Shown piece by piece: positions 60,094 through 64,000 of a stretch of 64,000 nucleotides of DNA. Position 1 is the stretch's first letter; each line of letters opens with the position of its first letter. The stretch is from NCBI GenBank assembly GCA_024279915.1, contig JAJRRB010000062.1:1-64000 (forward strand), read 5' to 3'. The DNA comes from Deltaproteobacteria bacterium. GTDB lineage: Bacteria > Desulfobacterota > Desulfuromonadia > Desulfuromonadales > BM103. The translations under genes and the position numbers were made by a program. Under the pieces are notes generated by a model. It was not told the origin of the DNA and searched no databases. It saw only the letters and a program-made list of their open reading frames with translations.

Positions 60094-60816
60094 ATGCAGG
60101 AGAAGCTCATACTTATCGAAGACGATTCGGAATTACGTGAAAGCCTTCTCGAATTCCTGACCCTTTCTGGCCTGACAGTCACAGGCGTTGGTAGTGCTAT
60201 TGAGTTTTACCAGGCGTTGAATATCGAGCACTTTGACATTGCCATTGTAGACGTCGGTCTCCCGGACCAATCCGGCTACGAACTCAGTAAATATCTTCGC
60301 AAGAACACGACAATGGGCGTCATCATTCTCACTGCAAGGAGTAGTGCCGAAGATCGTATTCAAGGTTATGATGCCGGCGCGGACCTCTACTTTGTCAAAC
60401 CAGTCAACTCTCAAGAACTGATCGCCGCTATCAGGAACCTGATCGAGCGTTTGAACTGCAGGCGCAATGAGCAACAGGAAGAGATGAGGAAAGACTGGTT
60501 TCTGGACAAATCAGAATGGACACTGACTGGCCCAAACGGGTTAATCTGTAAACTCACCAGCAAAGAGCTATCATTTCTGGAAGAGTTGATTAGTAAACAT
60601 GGGAATCCCGTCACTCGTGAGTCTTTAATGATAAGGCTTGATTACAACCCTAATCAATATGACAACCGATCTCTCGACGCTCTGGTTCTACGTTTACGAA
60701 AAAAAATTGAAGAAAAGGGTTGTCATGGCGATCCTATCAAAACAGTCCATGCTGTCGGATATTGTTTCTCCGCACCTGTCAGAACGAGTCACTTTCCCCC
60801 CAGGAAAAATCTTTGA
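60094..60816 (+). CDS. OmpR-family response regulator
   Basis: 240 residues from ATG 60094 with AGGGAGAG 6 bases upstream; a TTG at 60061 is less likely. The receiver domain (1-115) has ED-D near residue 10, the phosphoacceptor Asp in IVDVGLPD and the KP in FVKPVN. A winged-helix DNA-binding domain follows (about 135-230). Its stop is one base before the start of the sensor kinase, so they are coupled and form a two-component pair. Confidence 0.9.
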   Translation: MQEKLILIEDDSELRESLLEFLTLSGLTVTGVGSAIEFYQALNIEHFDIAIVDVGLPDQSGYELSKYLRKNTTMGVIILTARSSAEDRIQGYDAGADLYFVKPVNSQELIAAIRNLIERLNCRRNEQQEEMRKDWFLDKSEWTLTGPNGLICKLTSKELSFLEELISKHGNPVTRESLMIRLDYNPNQYDNRSLDALVLRLRKKIEEKGCHGDPIKTVHAVGYCFSAPVRTSHFPPRKNL

Positions 60817-60817
60817 C

Positions 60818-61198
60818 ATGCCCCACCTTCTCCACCAGGCCAGAATGCTGAGTCTCTTACTGGCAACATTGCTGCTATGGGTTGCATCAGCACAGGCCAT
60901 AGAGACATACGAGAAAGTGGTCCTGCAACTCCACTGGAAGCACCAGTTCGAATTTGCGGGCTACTATGCTGCGGAATATAAAGGATACTTCAAGGAAGAG
61001 GGCCTGAACGTTCAGATCAAGGAACTCTCCGAGAAAGGCTCAACGATTGAAGAGGTCCTCTCGGGAGCCGCTCAATACGGCACATCTCCTTCTGGCCTGA
61101 TCCTTGATCGGATGCACGGAAACCACTGGTTCTCCTGGCAAACGACCTTAAATCATCACCACTGGTTCTTCTCACCTCAACAAAATATACCAACCTGA
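60818..61198 (+). pseudogene. 5' part of a sensor kinase: signal peptide and start of a substrate-binding domain, frameshifted
   Basis: 127 codons from ATG 60818. A signal peptide (about 1-27, ending AQAIE) leads into an NMT1/THI5-like substrate-binding domain (VVLQLHWKHQFEFAGYYAAE, GYFKEEGLNV). After GTSPSGLILDRMHG the frame loses family likeness and stops at 61198. In another frame the sequence continues as PLVLLANDLKSSPLVLL directly from 61124. Adding one base to the AACC near 61121-61124 restores one long protein with the kinase downstream. Confidence 0.75.
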
Positions 61199-61221
61199 AC
61201 CAGCTCAGAGGAAAACGTGTA

Positions 61222-63408
61222 ATGGGGGCCCGCTTTGAGCCACAGCATGCTGAGATCGCCTACATGCTAAAATCTAATGGTATAGAGATCGATGAACTGG
61301 AGTGGGTAGAACATTCTTTTGACGTAGAAGATATTCTCAATGGCCACGCAGCAGCGATGACGGCCTACCTCTCCAACCAACCTTACCAGCTGTTCCGACA
61401 GAACATACCCTACACCGTCTTTTCTCCAAAGACCTACGGTGTTGACTTCTATGGCAATTTCCTTTTCACCTCTAAACCTGAGATTCAGTACAACCCGCAG
61501 AGAGCCAAGAGGGTCATGCACGCCAGTAAAAGGGGGTGGGAATATGCGCTTGAAAACCCCGAGGAGATCATTGACTACATCATTGCCAACTATCCGGTCC
61601 TCAAGAGTCGTGATTCCTTGCGATTTGAGGCAACCGAAATCAGCAAACTCGTCGCCTCAGCAAATTGCCCTATTGGCTCAATTGATCCGCAGAAAGTAGA
61701 AAACATTGCTGGCATGTTTACCGCCCTTGGTATGGCCAAAGACGAGTACGATTTAAGTGGTTTTATCTCGAAAGAGACGGCACTCTGTAAAATTGATGAT
61801 GAGTTATTGCAGGCAGAGTTCGCAGCACAAGACTCGTTGCAATTATCGACAGAAGAAGAATCTTTTCTCAATCAGAGAGAAGCATTAACCGCTTGCATGG
61901 TTGACGATTGGCCTCCATACGAGATGGTGAACGAACATGGCAAAGTGAGCGGCATGAGTTTCGATTTCTCAGAGCTCCTCGGACAGCTCACAGGGAAGCC
62001 AATAAAGCCGGTCATTACTCAAAGCTGGCTGGAAAGCCAGGAATACTTAAAAGAGCGAAAATGCGACATGATCGTTCTTTTGAACAACACTCCTGAAAGA
62101 GAAGAGTACATGATCTTCTCTGAACCGCTCCTCCAGACCCCATTTGTTATTATCGGTCGCTCCGATCAAGACTACAAAGGCAGCCTCGAGACCCTCTCCG
62201 GAAAAACGTTAGTGCTCTTCAGGGGTCATGAGGCTACGACAATGATTCGTCAGGAGTACCCGGACATCAAGCTTGTCTGGGTCGACTCTCTCCGTGAAGC
62301 CTTGCAGAAAGTTCATGCAGGAGAAGCTGAGGCAACACTCTGTGCCCTGGCAAGCTTTGTCAGTTCAGTCTCAATGATGGGTCTGCCTGGTCTCGAGGTG
62401 ATTGGGGGCACTGATTTAACTCTAAGGTTTGCTGTTGGTGTTAGAAATGACGAACCTGAGTTAGCAGCCATCATACAAAAAGCCGTCAAAGCCCTTGATG
62501 AAAAAGAGGTTACAGCTGTCATCAATCGATGGCTCAGTGTGCGCGTTGAAAAGCACTTTGACTACAAGCTCTTCTGGCAACTTTTTAGTGTCACAGGTAT
62601 TGCGGCAATCCTGTTTCTTTATCGGCACTTTCTCCTCGCACGCCATCATAATCAGCTTCGAAAAGCGCATCAGAATACGCAACAGGAAAAAGTCCGTGCA
62701 GAAAAAGCCCTGCAAGCTGAGCGTGAAGCAATAAATAGCAACCTGAGATTCGTGGATATGATTTCACACGAGTACAGAACTCCCGTGTCTGTGATCAGTG
62801 CCAATCTTGATATTCTTGACATAAAAGCAGATAAAGTCTCATGTGAGATCTCCCCGAACCTCAACAAAATGAGACATGCCACAACGAAACTGGTTGAGAT
62901 TATAGAGACAGCTCTCGATCGCGACAGGCTGGTTGACGACAAACTCGTGGCGAACAAGAAGGCCTTCGCATTCAGAAACATTGTTGAAAAAACCCTTTCG
63001 GAAGTGCGTAACAGTCATTCGGATCGCTCAGTTTTGAGCGTTGAGTCCCTTAAAGAAGAGACTCAGTTTTTCGGAGACGCAGCAATGATCAAGATCATGC
63101 TGCGGAATCTCCTGGAAAATGCACTTAAATATTCACCTCAGAACGAAGCGGTATCTCTTACATCAGAGCTATCGGGTGAAGAGATCATCCTTACCGTTCA
63201 GGATCAGGGGAGAGGAATACCCGAGCAGGACAGAGAAAATATTTTCGAAAAATTTCATAGGGCATCGAACACAACCGACGTCCCCGGTGCAGGGATCGGA
63301 CTACACATGGTCAAGACGATCATCATCCAACATGGTGGACAAATCGAAATTACATCGCCATCAAACGGAGGTACAATAGTCTCCGTCCACCTTCCCATCA
63401 AATCATGA
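61222..63408 (+). CDS. Sensor histidine kinase with substrate-binding domains, 3' part after a frameshift
   Basis: 728 residues if started at ATG 61222, but this is inside the first binding domain. Order: rest of the NMT1/THI5-like domain (to about 205), an SBP_bac_3-type domain (about 215-440), a membrane helix (about 450-470), a coiled stretch, HisKA with the H-box DMISHEYRTPVS, and HATPase (NLLENALKYS, DQGRGIP, GAGIGLHMVK). It is a fused binding-protein kinase that senses a small molecule and controls the OmpR-type regulator upstream. Without the N-terminal part and signal it should not be exported, so the allele is probably inactive, unless the frameshift is a sequencing error. Confidence 0.85.
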   Translation: MGARFEPQHAEIAYMLKSNGIEIDELEWVEHSFDVEDILNGHAAAMTAYLSNQPYQLFRQNIPYTVFSPKTYGVDFYGNFLFTSKPEIQYNPQRAKRVMHASKRGWEYALENPEEIIDYIIANYPVLKSRDSLRFEATEISKLVASANCPIGSIDPQKVENIAGMFTALGMAKDEYDLSGFISKETALCKIDDELLQAEFAAQDSLQLSTEEESFLNQREALTACMVDDWPPYEMVNEHGKVSGMSFDFSELLGQLTGKPIKPVITQSWLESQEYLKERKCDMIVLLNNTPEREEYMIFSEPLLQTPFVIIGRSDQDYKGSLETLSGKTLVLFRGHEATTMIRQEYPDIKLVWVDSLREALQKVHAGEAEATLCALASFVSSVSMMGLPGLEVIGGTDLTLRFAVGVRNDEPELAAIIQKAVKALDEKEVTAVINRWLSVRVEKHFDYKLFWQLFSVTGIAAILFLYRHFLLARHHNQLRKAHQNTQQEKVRAEKALQAEREAINSNLRFVDMISHEYRTPVSVISANLDILDIKADKVSCEISPNLNKMRHATTKLVEIIETALDRDRLVDDKLVANKKAFAFRNIVEKTLSEVRNSHSDRSVLSVESLKEETQFFGDAAMIKIMLRNLLENALKYSPQNEAVSLTSELSGEEIILTVQDQGRGIPEQDRENIFEKFHRASNTTDVPGAGIGLHMVKTIIIQHGGQIEITSPSNGGTIVSVHLPIKS

Positions 63409-63689
63409 TTTTCCTACGTCAGACTTATCCATAGTCAGACATCGTTACATTTCATCACAATAAAGTACTTATCAAAAAAACCACCCAGATAGGACCGTAA
63501 GTAATTGTTTTTTAATACTTTACGCACTTCTCTGGCAGGATTAAAACAAATCTAGTTGTAATTCAAGGCACATTAAATGCAGGATTCTCAATGTATCACT
63601 CACAAGCTCAATTTAAACAAAGTCCGTAAGGAGCAAAAAAACATTTAATAATCACATATTGAGCATGAATTGCTCCAGAACTTCTCCGA
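63409..63689 (+). other. Gene-free interval between the kinase and the second riboswitch
   Basis: About 280 AT-rich bases. No gene, RNA or terminator with a good hairpin was found. Confidence 0.5.
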
Positions 63690-63780
63690 TAATAGCAAAC
63701 CCGGGTCAACCTGGGGACGCAGAGCCAAGGGGCCGTTATTACAAGAGTTTTCGGTCAGCCTAGCCCCCGAAGAGAAGGTG
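63690..63780 (+). ncRNA. Second GEMM-I cyclic-dinucleotide riboswitch
   Basis: The + strand carries AATAGCAAACC, a GC-rich stem loop, GGGGACGCAGAGCC, AAGGGGCCG and CGGTCAGCCTAGCCCCCGAAG, the GEMM layout. It differs from the first copy by GCAGAGCC for GCAAAGCC. A strong terminator lies 43 bases downstream (63823-63858) and a start codon at 63969. The regulated gene is cut off by the window edge. Confidence 0.85.
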
Positions 63781-63822
63781 TTGCCCATTTGATGAGACAG
63801 GACAATTCATCATGATGATTGG

Positions 63823-63858
63823 AAACACCCGGCTTCGGTTTTATGAAGCCGGGTGTTT
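63823..63858 (+). terminator. Intrinsic terminator of the second GEMM riboswitch
   Basis: AAACACCCGGCTTC and GAAGCCGGGTGTTT form a perfect 14-bp stem around an 8-base loop, followed by TA. It is downstream of the GEMM aptamer, as expected for an attenuator. Confidence 0.85.
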
Positions 63859-63968
63859 TACTTTCCGATTTGGATGACCAAATTTGGCACACAAGTGGTG
63901 TGTTTGGTCCTTTGGTGTGGTTTTTTCACCATCCTTTTAGTGTGGTGAGACTAAGCCAGGTAGAGAAA

Positions 63969-64000
63969 ATGCTCATGACGAACCTGATAACAAAAATATA
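63969..64000 (+). CDS. Possible start of the gene controlled by the second riboswitch (partial)
   Basis: ATG 63969 (or 63975) opens a frame that runs off the right edge. It reads MLMTNLITKI. Only a weak AGG is seen upstream. The only support is its position after the riboswitch terminator. Confidence 0.25.
   Translation, partial: MLMTNLITKI

Noticed and set aside
1-64000. tRNA genes, rRNA, CRISPR arrays, integrase or attachment site
   Set aside because: None was recognised by reading both strands; no direct repeat array with regular spacers and no cloverleaf were found.

Overview
The window reads as chromosomal DNA from a Gram-negative anaerobic or microaerophilic deltaproteobacterium, most likely of the Desulfuromonadales (Geobacter/Desulfuromonas/Pelobacter relatives). 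The evidence is a PpcA-like triheme cytochrome c7, a succinyl-CoA:acetate CoA-transferase-type enzyme, GEMM cyclic-dinucleotide riboswitches, outer-membrane genes (bamD, an OmpA/OprF-like protein, an lpxH-like gene), many two-component genes and a cbb3 oxidase. No genus is assigned.

Layout. 0-10 kb: copper ATPase start with two gate-domain membrane proteins, an lpxH interrupted by a stop codon, YihY, an M16 protease pair, phosphofructokinase and hypF. 10-18 kb: a GEMM riboswitch controlling a receiver-PilZ protein, a sigma54 activator/kinase pair, a polyprenyl synthase and another kinase. 18-27 kb: a complete cbb3 oxidase and assembly cluster (ccoN-O-Q-P-G-H-I-S plus two accessory genes), in which the second cytochrome c domain sits on CcoO instead of CcoP. 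29-33.4 kb: an AT-rich accessory island with a glycosylase-like orphan, a TerB_N-like protein split at an A9 tract, a group II intron without its protein, and a decayed gene. 33.4-43 kb: a membrane-anchored XRE regulator facing a cytochrome c7 gene, then housekeeping enzymes. 43-49 kb: a methyltransferase, a LolCDE-like exporter and an OmpA-like protein. 48.7-54 kb: a PilZ protein and a pilV-pilW-pilX-pilY1 minor pilin set. 54-64 kb: MnmM-like methyltransferase, TerB, DUF190/CrcB, rpoH behind a CIRCE operator, bamD, CoA-transferase, a response regulator with a frameshifted sensor kinase, and a second GEMM riboswitch at the right edge.

Themes. Cyclic dinucleotide signalling recurs (two GEMM RNAs, two PilZ proteins, a type IV pilus tip operon). 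Genome decay and small repeats are also prominent: an lpxH nonsense codon, two homopolymer-associated frameshifts, an ORF-less intron, a pseudogene, clusters of the GGGACAGTCCC palindrome, and two copies of a roughly 150-bp inverted-repeat element whose end completes the stop codon of the adjacent gene. All calls come from reading the sequence; no database search was run.
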